NCBI RefSeq assembly: GCF_003789055.1
Contig: NZ_ML119089.1
Location: 62,001-126,000, forward strand
Direction of reading: 5' to 3'
DNA: 64,000 bases
Source: Histidinibacterium lentulum
Lineage (GTDB): Bacteria; Pseudomonadota; Alphaproteobacteria; Rhodobacterales; Rhodobacteraceae
The notes beneath the pieces are model-generated. The model was given only the letters and a program-made list of their open reading frames with translations, did no database searches and was not told where the DNA came from. Shown piece after piece: positions 46,454-53,068 of this stretch. A program made the position numbers and the translations under genes. The number at the start of each line of letters is the position of its first letter. Position 1 is the first letter of the stretch.

Positions 46454-46800
46454 GGGAACTCCATCCCGTCTTCGTGGGAAATCTGAACCGGGTCGGTAAT
46501 GTGCGAGAAGGTCGGCAGCGGGAAGTTCACCCGTTCCACATCGGCAAAGGCCTCGGGCATGAGCGGCAGGAGTCCCAGCCGGTCATAGTTCAGATCGGCA
46601 AGGTCGCGCAGCCGGTCGGGACGGTTGAGATAGGCCCATTCGGCCCTCAGAACGCCCAGCCTCTGATGCGCGCGACCGATCTCCCGGTGCAGTTCGCGCA
46701 CCTCGGCGATGGCCTCCTGGGTCTGGTAGTTCTGCCGGTAGGCCCAGTAGGCGAGGCCGATCACGGCAAGCGCCGTGCACAGATACATGAGCGTTCTCAT
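46450..46800 (-). CDS. ftsL: Cell division protein FtsL
   Basis: Small bitopic division protein that joins FtsB and FtsQ at the septum. The 116 residues comprise a short cytoplasmic start, one membrane helix at ~3-19 ([17 protein letters not shown]) and a coiled-coil region (~25-60) with heptads ([20 protein letters not shown]). Sequence conservation is low, but position between rsmH and ftsI, size and topology are diagnostic. It overlaps both neighbours by 4 bp. Confidence 0.9.
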   Translation of the reverse strand: MRTLMYLCTALAVIGLAYWAYRQNYQTQEAIAEVRELHREIGRAHQRLGVLRAEWAYLNRPDRLRDLADLNYDRLGLLPLMPEAFADVERVNFPLPTFSHITDPVQISHEDGMEFP

Positions 46801-47756
46801 GAGTTCAGTCCCTTGACGATGGGCATTGCAATGCTGGCGGGATCGATGGCCGCGGCCGGCGCGTCGGTTCGCCGGGCAATGCGCAGCTTTGCCGACCGCG
46901 CGCGCGGATTGCGGGCGACTTCCTCTGGCGTCGGTCCGACGGCCTTCTTCGTGACGATCTCGAAGGCCGGCGGCGCACTCTCCACAACGGGCGCATGGCG
47001 GCTCGGCCCGCCGGTCTGGCCCGAACGGGACTGCATGAAGCGCTTGACCATGCGATCCTCCACGGAATGGAAGGTCACGACCGCCAGGGCTCCGCCCGGC
47101 GCGAGCGCCCTCTCGGCTGCGGTCAGCCCTTTAGCCAGCTCTCCGTACTCCGCGTTCACCGCGATCCGGAGCGCCTGGAAACTCCGCGTCGCCGGATGGG
47201 ACTGCCCCGGTTTCGGGCGCGGCAGGCAGCGCTCCACGATGGCGGTCAGCTCGGCCGTGGTCTTGAGCGGCCGCGCGGCCACGATCGCCCGCGCGATCCG
47301 GCGCGAAGCCCGTTCCTCTCCATAGTGATAGAGGATGTCCGCCAGCATCTCCTCCGTCGCTCCGTTGAGTATGTCCGCAGCCGTCGGCCCTTCCTGGCTC
47401 ATCCGCATGTCGAGGGGACCGTCCGACTGAAAGGAAAAGCCCCGCTCCGCTTGGTCGAGCTGCATGGAGCTGACCCCGAGGTCCAGCACCACGCCCTGCA
47501 GGGCCTGCCCGTGAGAGTCGAGGCTAGAAAAGGTGTCCTGCACCAGCGTCAGCCGGGGGTCTTCCCGTGCCCAGACGGCCATCTCGTGCGCCAGCGGGTC
47601 CCGGTCGATCCCGATGACATGCTCCGCGCCCGCGTCCAGCAGAGCGCGTGCGTAACCCCCTGCGCCGAAGGTACCGTCAAGCCAGGTTCCCGCAATCGGG
47701 GAGACGGCCGCGATCAGCGGGTCGATGAGAACGGGGACGTGAGACGCCGCCGCCAT
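46797..47756 (-). CDS. rsmH: 16S rRNA (cytosine(1402)-N(4))-methyltransferase
   Basis: RsmH (MraW) N4-methylates C1402 of 16S rRNA. From the ATG at 47756 it has 319 residues: [10 protein letters not shown] start, SAM-binding [14 protein letters not shown] (~27-40), [26 protein letters not shown] (~100-117), and the C-terminal [10 protein letters not shown] motif. It lies 4 bp after mraZ and overlaps ftsL by 4 bp. Confidence 0.96.
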   Translation of the reverse strand: MAAASHVPVLIDPLIAAVSPIAGTWLDGTFGAGGYARALLDAGAEHVIGIDRDPLAHEMAVWAREDPRLTLVQDTFSSLDSHGQALQGVVLDLGVSSMQLDQAERGFSFQSDGPLDMRMSQEGPTAADILNGATEEMLADILYHYGEERASRRIARAIVAARPLKTTAELTAIVERCLPRPKPGQSHPATRSFQALRIAVNAEYGELAKGLTAAERALAPGGALAVVTFHSVEDRMVKRFMQSRSGQTGGPSRHAPVVESAPPAFEIVTKKAVGPTPEEVARNPRARSAKLRIARRTDAPAAAIDPASIAMPIVKGLNS

Positions 47757-47760
47757 GGCG

Positions 47761-48264
47761 TCAGTCCTCTGCCAGCGCGGCCAGAAGGTTGAAGCCCTCG
47801 CCCTGCTCGGCCAGCCAGGCTTCGTCCTCGACCTCGACACGCTCGACATAGTCCGGTGCCGGCCAGACCTCGAACCGGTCGCCGAGGCCGACATAACGCA
47901 GGTCCATGCCCGCGTCGTCGACACCCAGTTTCTCGCGGATCTCCTTGGGAAGGATCGTGCGGCCGGACTTGTCCACGTCGAGAGGTGTCGATTTCCCGAG
48001 GATCATGCGCTGCATCCGGTCGCGCATCGGGTTCGATTCCTTCAGCGAGAGGATGCGCTCCTCCAGCCGGGCGAACTGCGCGACGGTGTAACCCTGGACG
48101 TAGCCCTTCAGGTGACTGCCGAACACGAGATGGACGGTCCCGCCCTTCTCCGTGTCCCAGTCGGGATCACCGGCTTCGATCACGCGACGCATCTTCAGGG
48201 GGACCGAAACCCTCCCCTTGCCGTCCACCTTCTGGTGGTATGTCCCGGCAAATCCGACCGCCAC
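47761..48264 (-). CDS. mraZ: Division/cell wall cluster transcriptional repressor MraZ
   Basis: MraZ is an AbrB-type double-barrel DNA-binding protein that regulates the dcw cluster. Two repeats are visible: [11 protein letters not shown] near the start and DKSGRTILP in the second half. No ATG fits the homologous N-terminus. A GTG at 48264 gives 167 residues beginning just before [14 protein letters not shown], and the frame also runs upstream to a GTG at 48354. It is preceded by an UpsM-like leader with a strong terminator and by 10-bp-phased repeats, the spacing known for MraZ boxes. Confidence 0.92.
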   Translation of the reverse strand: MAVGFAGTYHQKVDGKGRVSVPLKMRRVIEAGDPDWDTEKGGTVHLVFGSHLKGYVQGYTVAQFARLEERILSLKESNPMRDRMQRMILGKSTPLDVDKSGRTILPKEIREKLGVDDAGMDLRYVGLGDRFEVWPAPDYVERVEVEDEAWLAEQGEGFNLLAALAED

Positions 48265-48297
48265 GCTCGCGGACCCCGCTTCTTCTTCCCCAGGCGC

Positions 48298-48306
48298 TGT
48301 GGATAA
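48298..48306 (-). promoter_or_regulatory. Perfect DnaA-box sequence in mraZ leader
   Basis: Minus strand reads TTATCCACA, the canonical DnaA 9-mer, 34 bp upstream of the proposed mraZ start and just downstream of the leader terminator. One isolated box; chance occurrence in 64 kb of GC-rich DNA is low but not negligible. Confidence 0.45.
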
Positions 48307-48311
48307 GCTAA

Positions 48312-48518
48312 AACTGAAAACGGTGGATCGAGTGGCTGCCAACACTCGATCCACCGCCTTCGTCCCTCGCGGGATGTCCGACTGCGCGCGCCACCTGGGG
48401 GGATGTCTGCTCGCCCGCGCGCCGGATCTCTTCGTTCAGAAAGCGTGGCCTGTATGAAACCTGACTTCTTTTCGCCGGTGGGGTCTTGGTGCCCCGTTTC
48501 GTTGTCTGCTCGCTTCCT
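48312..48518 (-). ncRNA. upsM: UpsM-like sRNA / mraZ 5' leader RNA
   Basis: The leader between a candidate promoter (predicted start near 48518) and a strong intrinsic terminator (48321-48356 plus TTTTCAGTTTT) is ~205 nt and lies directly upstream of mraZ. In Rhodobacter sphaeroides the abundant sRNA UpsM (about 200 nt, as I recall) arises in the same way by premature termination in the mraZ 5' UTR and is cleaved by RNase E. Position, size and terminator match; the nucleotide sequence could not be compared. Read-through would continue into the dcw operon. Confidence 0.7.
48321..48356 (-). terminator. Intrinsic terminator/attenuator upstream of mraZ
   Basis: Perfect 14-bp inverted repeat: CGGTGGATCGAGTG and CACTCGATCCACCG separated by 8 nt. 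On the minus strand it is followed by TTTTCAGTTTTAG, giving a classical terminator just before the mraZ coding start. Points toward mraZ, so it limits read-through into the dcw cluster. Confidence 0.85.
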
Positions 48519-48524
48519 GAAACC

Positions 48525-48553
48525 CTTGTGCCAAACGGGGCCGGGCAGCTCAA
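48525..48553 (-). promoter_or_regulatory. Candidate promoter of the dcw cluster / UpsM-like RNA
   Basis: Minus strand TTGAGC (48553-48548), 17-bp spacer, CACAAG (48530-48525). The predicted start near 48518 lies ~205 nt before the terminator. Hexamer matches are moderate. Confidence 0.5.
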
Positions 48554-48563
48554 GGAATTTGTG

Positions 48564-48598
48564 TGAACGGAACTGAACTGCTGTGAACCGTGATGAAT
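48564..48598. repeat. Four 10-bp-phased TGAAC/T repeats upstream of the mraZ promoter
   Basis: TGAAC at 48564, 48574 and 48584 and TGAAT at 48594 (plus strand) recur with an exact 10-bp period immediately upstream of the candidate -35. MraZ binds short direct repeats with ~10-bp period near its own promoter in other bacteria (TGGG-type in E. coli), so these are candidate MraZ boxes. The rest of the gap up to 48834 shows further TTCAC motifs but no gene. Confidence 0.55.
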
Positions 48599-48834
48599 CA
48601 CATGCCTGAGTCCGAGTCGCGGAATCGGGTCTGACCCCCGGACCGATCCGCATATCTGCCGACCCTTTGAGTGCACGCCCCTACATCTTGTGGGTTCAGC
48701 GCGGTTCACAGGACCGCAGCCCGCTTGCGCGCTGTGGCGCTGCGATCACATCCAAGCGATTACTGCGTGAGGAACAGGGAGCTTTCGCGACGATTCACGC
48801 GGACGCGCGGCCGGGTTCACGAGGATTCACCGGA

Positions 48835-49329
48835 TTACCGGTCCCCGGTCAGATCCTTGAACAGGACAAAGGTGTCGATCTTCCCGTGGTGCGGATGACG
48901 AAAGGCCCCGGGTACGGTCCCGACCCTTTCGAACCCGAGGTCTTCCCAGAGGTGGACCGCTGCAAGGTTGCTCGAGACGACCGCGTTGAACTGCATCGCG
49001 GAATATCCCAGCTCCCGCGCGCGCTCCTGGCTGTGCAGGCACATGGCCCGGGCGAAGCCCCGCCCCCGCGCCTCCGCGGCTGTGACGTAGCCGCAGTTGC
49101 AAACATGGTCGCCCGGTCCCGGCTGGTTCGTGCGCAGGTAGTAGGTGCCGAGCAGCTTCCCCTCATCCTCCGCCACCCAGCAGTCGCGCGGCGCCTCCGT
49201 CCAGTAGTGGCGCGCCTCGGCCTCGGATATGTCGGGCGACACCATATATGTGTCGCCCGCTCGAAAGACCGGACCGAGGATTTCCCACAGCCCGGGCCAG
49301 TCTCCCGGCCGGGCCGGCCGCAGTCTCAT
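48835..49329 (-). CDS. GNAT-family N-acetyltransferase
   Basis: 164-residue cytoplasmic acetyltransferase from the ATG at 49329 (MRLRPARPGDWPGL). The acetyl-CoA loop is EARGRGFARAMCLHS (R-x-x-G-x-A pattern, ~88-102), with the later NAVVSSNLAAVHLWEDLGF motif B. The fold is complete. Substrate unknown. It overlaps apbC by 4 bp (ATGA), so the two are co-translated. Confidence 0.88.
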   Translation of the reverse strand: MRLRPARPGDWPGLWEILGPVFRAGDTYMVSPDISEAEARHYWTEAPRDCWVAEDEGKLLGTYYLRTNQPGPGDHVCNCGYVTAAEARGRGFARAMCLHSQERARELGYSAMQFNAVVSSNLAAVHLWEDLGFERVGTVPGAFRHPHHGKIDTFVLFKDLTGDR

Positions 49330-50390
49330 CCCAGCCCGCCCTCGATGAACCGCCGAGCCAGCCGCCGGTAGCCCTCCGCCATCGGACCCTCGCCCGATGC
49401 CACGGGCCGCCCCTCGTCCCCGCCGATCCTGGTCGCAAGGTCGATGGGCAGAGCGGCAAGGAAAGGCACATCGAGCCGCGTCGCCTCGGCGGACACCCCG
49501 CCATGGCCGAAGATATGTGCTTCGTGGCCGCAGTTCGGACAGATATAGGTGGACATGTTCTCCACCAGCCCGAGAACCGGTGTCTTCAGAGTGTCGAACA
49601 TGCCCAATGCCTTCCTCGCGTCGAGCAGGGCTACATCCTGCGGTGTGCAGACGACAACAGCCCCGGTCAGGTGAAAGCGCTGGCAGAGCGTCAGCTGCAC
49701 ATCCCCCGTCCCCGGCGGCAGATCGACGATCAGAGCGTCGAGCCGGCCCCAATTCGTCTGGTTCAGCATCTGCTGCAGCGCGCCCATCAGCATCGGCCCG
49801 CGCCAGATCACCGGCTTGTCCTCTTCCAGCATGAGCCCGATGGACATGACCGTCACGCCATGGGCATGCAGCGGCTCGATCCGTTCGCCATCGGGGGATC
49901 TCGGTCGGTCCGTGAGACCCATCATCCGCGGCACTGACGGGCCGTAGATGTCGGCGTCGAGCAGCCCGACCCGCCTGCCCTCCCGCGACAGCGCCACGGC
50001 AAGATTGACCGCGACCGTCGATTTGCCCACGCCCCCCTTGCCGGAACCCACAGCGATGATCCGATCGACTCCGACGACATCCGCCGGTCCGGCCTGGGGC
50101 TTCGGATGCCCCCCGATCTTCAGCGAGGGCGCGGGCTTCGACGGGGCAGCGGGTCCATGGGCGGTCAGAACGACCGACACCGTGCCGACGCCCGGCAACG
50201 ACGCGACGGCCGCCTCGGCAGCACGGCGAACCCGCTCAAGGTCCCGCGCCATTTCGGCGGTCGGCGCTTCGATCACGAATCGCACCTTGCCGTCCTCGAC
50301 CGTCAGCGCCCGGATCATGTCCCGGCCAACGAGGTCCCCGCCGCCTGGCACCTCGATCCGGGAAAGTTCCAGAAGTATCTCTTTTTTCAT
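49326..50390 (-). CDS. apbC: Iron-sulfur cluster carrier protein ApbC/Mrp
   Basis: P-loop ATPase scaffold that binds and transfers [4Fe-4S] clusters. The 354-residue protein has an N-terminal MIP18/DUF59-like domain (~1-80), the deviant Walker A GSGKGGVGKST at 115-125, DADIYGPSVPRM, and the cluster-binding CxxC in YICPNCGHEA (~265). No own-domain loss. It begins at an ATG preceded by only a weak ribosome site and opposes the DUF1127/CcsR locus. It may supply clusters to complex I, as the Ind1 homologue does in mitochondria (family knowledge). Confidence 0.93.
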   Translation of the reverse strand: MKKEILLELSRIEVPGGGDLVGRDMIRALTVEDGKVRFVIEAPTAEMARDLERVRRAAEAAVASLPGVGTVSVVLTAHGPAAPSKPAPSLKIGGHPKPQAGPADVVGVDRIIAVGSGKGGVGKSTVAVNLAVALSREGRRVGLLDADIYGPSVPRMMGLTDRPRSPDGERIEPLHAHGVTVMSIGLMLEEDKPVIWRGPMLMGALQQMLNQTNWGRLDALIVDLPPGTGDVQLTLCQRFHLTGAVVVCTPQDVALLDARKALGMFDTLKTPVLGLVENMSTYICPNCGHEAHIFGHGGVSAEATRLDVPFLAALPIDLATRIGGDEGRPVASGEGPMAEGYRRLARRFIEGGLG

Positions 50391-50609
50391 CGAACCGTTT
50401 CCCGTTTCTTGGCGTGCTGCCGCCTTATGCGGCAGAAGTCATCCGGATCAGGCAGTCGAGCAAGCGGCTGCCCCTCGACCGGTGCATGGGCGCAACGTAA
50501 GGGTTTAATTTTTCGTGACAATTCATATGCGTTTTCTGCATGGCAGCATTGACGTGCTAGGCATTGTGCAGATGCAGCATGGAGTTATGTTCGGTCTCGA
50601 CAGCGCTAA

Positions 50610-50629
50610 CCGCGGGCACAAACCCGCGG
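50610..50629 (+). other. Leader hairpin before DUF1127 gene
   Basis: Perfect 7-bp stem CCGCGGG (50610-50616) / CCCGCGG (50623-50629) with a 6-nt loop, 25 bp upstream of the start codon. It could stabilise the 5' UTR or regulate translation. Possible promoter hexamers upstream (TTGACG at 50549) lack a good -10. A heat-shock-type sigma promoter would fit known homologues but was not identified. Confidence 0.45.
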
Positions 50630-50653
50630 CGCCACGGTTAGAGGATGATGAGC

Positions 50654-50872
50654 ATGACGACGTTGACGACTTTCTCCGGGTTTCGCACGACGGCGCGCCC
50701 GGCCCGCCACACGGGGTTCTTCGGGGGTCTCCGGGCCCGCTACGCCCAGTACAAGACGTACCGGGAAACCTACGAGGAACTCAACCGGCTGAGCGACCGG
50801 GATCTTGCCGATCTCGACATCACTCGCCACCAGATCGCCGACGTGGCCAGCATGGCCGCCTACGGCAAGTAA
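50654..50872 (+). CDS. DUF1127 small protein (CcaF1-like), upstream of CcsR-type RNAs
   Basis: 72 residues from the ATG at 50654 (AGAGG 9 bases upstream; ATGs at 50645 and 50648 are too close to it). An Arg/Gly-rich N-terminus is followed by the DUF1127 (YjiS-like) domain: YETYEELNRLSDRDLADLDI-type pattern then TRHQIADVASMAAY. In R. sphaeroides a DUF1127 protein encoded upstream of the CcsR RNAs (RSP_6037, CcaF1) is an RNA-binding stress protein co-transcribed with them (recalled). The same layout here makes this its homologue by context. Confidence 0.85.
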   Translation: MTTLTTFSGFRTTARPARHTGFFGGLRARYAQYKTYRETYEELNRLSDRDLADLDITRHQIADVASMAAYGK

Positions 50873-50884
50873 AGAACAGCTTCG

Positions 50885-50912
50885 GGATCTCCTCCTCCTC
50901 CCTTGGGGATCC
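50885..50912 (+). ncRNA. Orphan CCUCCUCCC-loop hairpin after DUF1127 gene
   Basis: GGATC (50885-50889) and GATCC (50908-50912) pair around a loop containing CTCCTCCTCCTCCC. It begins 13 bp after the stop codon. It has the loop of the CcsR hairpins but a different stem, making seven such loops in all. Confidence 0.55.
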
Positions 50913-50917
50913 TGATC

Positions 50918-50999
50918 GCGGGGCGCTCTCTCCTCCTCCCTGAGCGCACCGCATCTCGAAGACGCGGCGGCACCCTCTCCTCCTCCCTGGGTGTCGCCG
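50918..50999 (+). ncRNA. CcsR-like (Cuckoo family) sRNA, copy 1
   Basis: Two hairpins with anti-Shine-Dalgarno loops: stem GCGCTC/GAGCGC (50923-50947) and stem GGCGGCACCC/GGGTGTCGCC with one mismatch (50966-50998). Each loop shows TCTCCTCCTCCCT. This two-hairpin CCUCCUCCC design defines the Rhodobacter CcsR1-4 RNAs (Cuckoo family), which act in stress responses and affect C1 metabolism (recalled). It is likely processed from the DUF1127 transcript. Confidence 0.78.
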
Positions 51000-51020
51000 C
51001 TCTTCGAAAAGTCAGATTTC

Positions 51021-51098
51021 GCCGAGCGCTCCTCCTCCTCCCTGAGCGTTCGACGATCAAGCGGCGGCGCCCTCTCCTCCTCCCTGGGCGTCGCCGCA
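51021..51098 (+). ncRNA. CcsR-like (Cuckoo family) sRNA, copy 2
   Basis: Hairpin a: CGCTC (51027-51031) / GAGCG (51044-51048). Hairpin b: GCGGCGGCGCCC / GGGCGTCGCCGC (51061-51097, one mismatch). Both loops contain CTCCTCCTCCCT. Separated from copy 1 by an AT-richer spacer (51001-51020), a likely RNase E site. Confidence 0.78.
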
Positions 51099-51108
51099 CA
51101 CCGACTTC

Positions 51109-51191
51109 GACGGGCGCTCCTCCTCCTCCCTGAGCGTCCGGCGACAAGGCGGCGGCGTCCTCTCCTCCTCCCTGGACGTCGCCGCATTTTT
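51109..51191 (+). ncRNA. CcsR-like (Cuckoo family) sRNA, copy 3, with terminator
   Basis: Hairpin a: CGCTC (51115-51119) / GAGCG (51132-51136). Hairpin b: GCGGCGGCGTCC / GGACGTCGCCGC (51149-51185), followed by ATTTTT (51186-51191), which makes it an intrinsic terminator for the whole DUF1127-ccsR transcript. Distance between equivalent points of the copies is 102 and 88 bp. Confidence 0.8.
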
Positions 51192-51251
51192 CTCAACAGA
51201 CACAATGCCGCCTCAGGCACGCTCCCAAGGCAGGTCCATGCGCGCCGGTCT

Positions 51252-51956
51252 TCAGTGCTTCAGTCGGGAAAGCCAGCCAACCAGCGCCGAGAGCGTCTCG
51301 TCCGGACGCTCAAGCGTCGGAAATCGCCCAGCCTCCTCCAGAAGAACGAATTCCGCATCCCGGATCATCTCTGCAAGAAAGCTCTGCCGCTTGGGCGGAG
51401 AGATCGCGTCATGCCCGCCGCCCAGAACCAGGGCAGGACACTTGATCTGGCGCAGCGTCGCCTGCTGATCGGGCCTTCGCTGAAGCGCCCGGCTTTGCCG
51501 GCGATAGGCGTCGGGGCCGAGGCTCCTCGCCATGTCGATCAGCTCCGCCGTTACTCTGGTCCTGTCGGGTCCAGGGCCGAGGCCCGATTTCAGGACATGC
51601 GCCCGCATCGTCTCCTCGAACCGGCCGGTGGTCGCGGCCACGATGCCGGCTTCCCGCGCCGAGGCCTCCGCCGGGGCTTCCGACTGGAAAGTCGTGCCGA
51701 TCAGAGCCAGCCCGCGGATCCGGTCCCCGGCCTTGCGCAACACTTCGAGCGCGACCGCACCGCCGAGGCCTTGCCCCGCCAGCACGAAGCGCGGCGGCGC
51801 ATGATCGAGAAGGTCGGAGGCGAAGCTCTCGACCCTTTCGCATCGGCCCATCGGGACCGCAACGAGCGGCCTGTCCCGGCCCAGAACGGCGAGTTGCGGC
51901 CCGAAAAGCCGCAGATCGCACATGAAGTCGGGCAGCAGCAGAAGCGGATAAGTCAT
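51252..51956 (-). CDS. Alpha/beta-hydrolase fold protein lacking the nucleophile Ser
   Basis: 234 residues from the ATG at 51956. Alpha/beta-hydrolase order: LLLPDFMCDLRLFGPQ (oxyanion region), nucleophile elbow region AGQGLGGAVALEVL (~60-73), ALIGTTFQSE, PALVLGGGHDAISPP (acid) and the C-terminal LEEAGRFPTLERP. In the elbow GxSxG is GQGLG, so the serine is replaced by Gly; the C-terminal His position reads GRFPT rather than GH. It may therefore be non-catalytic or use a different mechanism. It stands alone downstream (convergent) of the CcsR array. Confidence 0.82.
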   Translation of the reverse strand: MTYPLLLLPDFMCDLRLFGPQLAVLGRDRPLVAVPMGRCERVESFASDLLDHAPPRFVLAGQGLGGAVALEVLRKAGDRIRGLALIGTTFQSEAPAEASAREAGIVAATTGRFEETMRAHVLKSGLGPGPDRTRVTAELIDMARSLGPDAYRRQSRALQRRPDQQATLRQIKCPALVLGGGHDAISPPKRQSFLAEMIRDAEFVLLEEAGRFPTLERPDETLSALVGWLSRLKH

Positions 51957-51964
51957 GGGGCGAC

Positions 51965-52132
51965 TTAACGCACCTGCTCCCAGAAGAGGCCCGGGTGCCT
52001 GCACACGATTTCGTCGTGACGCGCCGATGCGCGTAATTCCGCCAGTCCCGCATTGAAGCGGTAGGGGGATGCCGAGCCGCGGTGGTGGCGCTTCGAGATG
52101 ACCACATGAAGCCCCTCGATCGACAGTGGCAT
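51965..52132 (-). pseudogene. Remnant of a transporter solute-binding protein (C-terminal ~55 aa)
   Basis: A short frame (MPLSIEGLHVVISKRH then YRFNAGLAELRASARHDEIV then a stop at 51965) reads like the end of SBP_bac_3-type amino-acid-binding proteins, whose last helices have the pattern FNAGLAxLRxSGRYDEI. An in-frame TAG at 52151-52153 and loss of homology upstream show that the rest of the gene is missing. It lies 9 bp upstream of the Ser-less hydrolase. Confidence 0.45.
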
Positions 52133-52216
52133 CCCCAGCTTTGTCTGGCGCTAGGGCAATAATCCCGGGATCTCCGCACAATCGCACCCGGATCCGTCTG
52201 GAAGCCGGCGAATCGG

Positions 52217-53068
52217 TCAGAGTCGGCGTGCGGCCCAGTCCAGCGCCGCGGCCACCGCCGCCTCCGTCCGGCCGGGGGACAGGATATCGCCCGCGAGGAT
52301 ATGACCCATCGGATCGTCGCCGGGACCGGGCCGCAGTTCGGTCCAGTCCACGTCCCCGCCCCAGCGCGCCATCTCGCTGCGTGCTGCACGCCCCGAAACC
52401 ACCTTGTCCCTGGGATTCCAGAGCACCAGCGCCGGCGCGCCGACGGTGTCGAGAGGGGCGGCACGGACCGACCGGACCGCCTCGGCCATCGGCAAGACCG
52501 CCTGCATCGGATAGCGGCTCGTCCAGTATCTGGCGTGTCGGGCGTTGGCGGGCCGGAAACCCCGCTCGCCAGGCAGCAACCGCGGCAGCCAGGTTTCCGT
52601 TGCGGGCAGGTCGAGAAGCTGGTCCGCCAGCGGCGCCGCCAGCCCGAAATTGGGCGACATGAAGATTACGCCTGCTCCGGGCATCCCCTCCGCCATCGCC
52701 TGCGCAATCAGCGTGGCCCCGGTAGAACAGCCGATCCACAGCGTCCGCTCGCCCAGTTCCGCGGCGATGTCTGCCGCCTCCGCCATATCCGCGCGCCAGT
52801 CCGCCAGTGTCGCCTGGCCCAATGCGGCTCCGTCCTGCCCGTGACCCGCCAGGCGCGTGAAGAAGACCGGCGCCCCCAGCGCCGCGGCGATCCGGTCGGG
52901 CACCGGCCTTATCTCCTCTGCGCTCGCCGAAAAGCCGTGGACATAGACGACCGACAAGGCGGCGCGTCCCCCGTCCCTGCAGGGCAGGATGCGCTTCTCG
53001 CAGCCCGGACGCAGGTTGGGCACCCGTGCCTCCGCCGCCGCGATCCGCTCCGCGATCCCCAGCGTCAC
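52217..53068 (-). CDS. Alpha/beta-hydrolase (carboxylesterase/lysophospholipase-like)
   Basis: 283 residues starting at a GTG (53068) that overlaps the upstream hydrolase stop by 4 bp. Oxyanion motif VYVHGFSASAEE (~40-51), nucleophile elbow GCSTG (Ser ~ residue 115), acid in LVLWNPRDKVVS and a likely catalytic His in GHILAGD near the end: a complete triad. No signal peptide, so cytoplasmic. It forms a two-gene unit with the GSSMGG hydrolase. Substrate unknown. Confidence 0.85.
   Translation of the reverse strand: MTLGIAERIAAAEARVPNLRPGCEKRILPCRDGGRAALSVVYVHGFSASAEEIRPVPDRIAAALGAPVFFTRLAGHGQDGAALGQATLADWRADMAEAADIAAELGERTLWIGCSTGATLIAQAMAEGMPGAGVIFMSPNFGLAAPLADQLLDLPATETWLPRLLPGERGFRPANARHARYWTSRYPMQAVLPMAEAVRSVRAAPLDTVGAPALVLWNPRDKVVSGRAARSEMARWGGDVDWTELRPGPGDDPMGHILAGDILSPGRTEAAVAAALDWAARRL

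Noticed and set aside
48599-48834. tRNA or further gene in the mraZ-GNAT gap
   Set aside because: No cloverleaf arms or CCA-type end found, and no frame with protein-like composition.
50881-51190. CRISPR array or tandem protein-coding repeats
   Set aside because: Repeat units are hairpin pairs with conserved CUCCUCC loops, variable length and no spacers; frames across them are repetitive shadows. A CcsR-type RNA array explains them.
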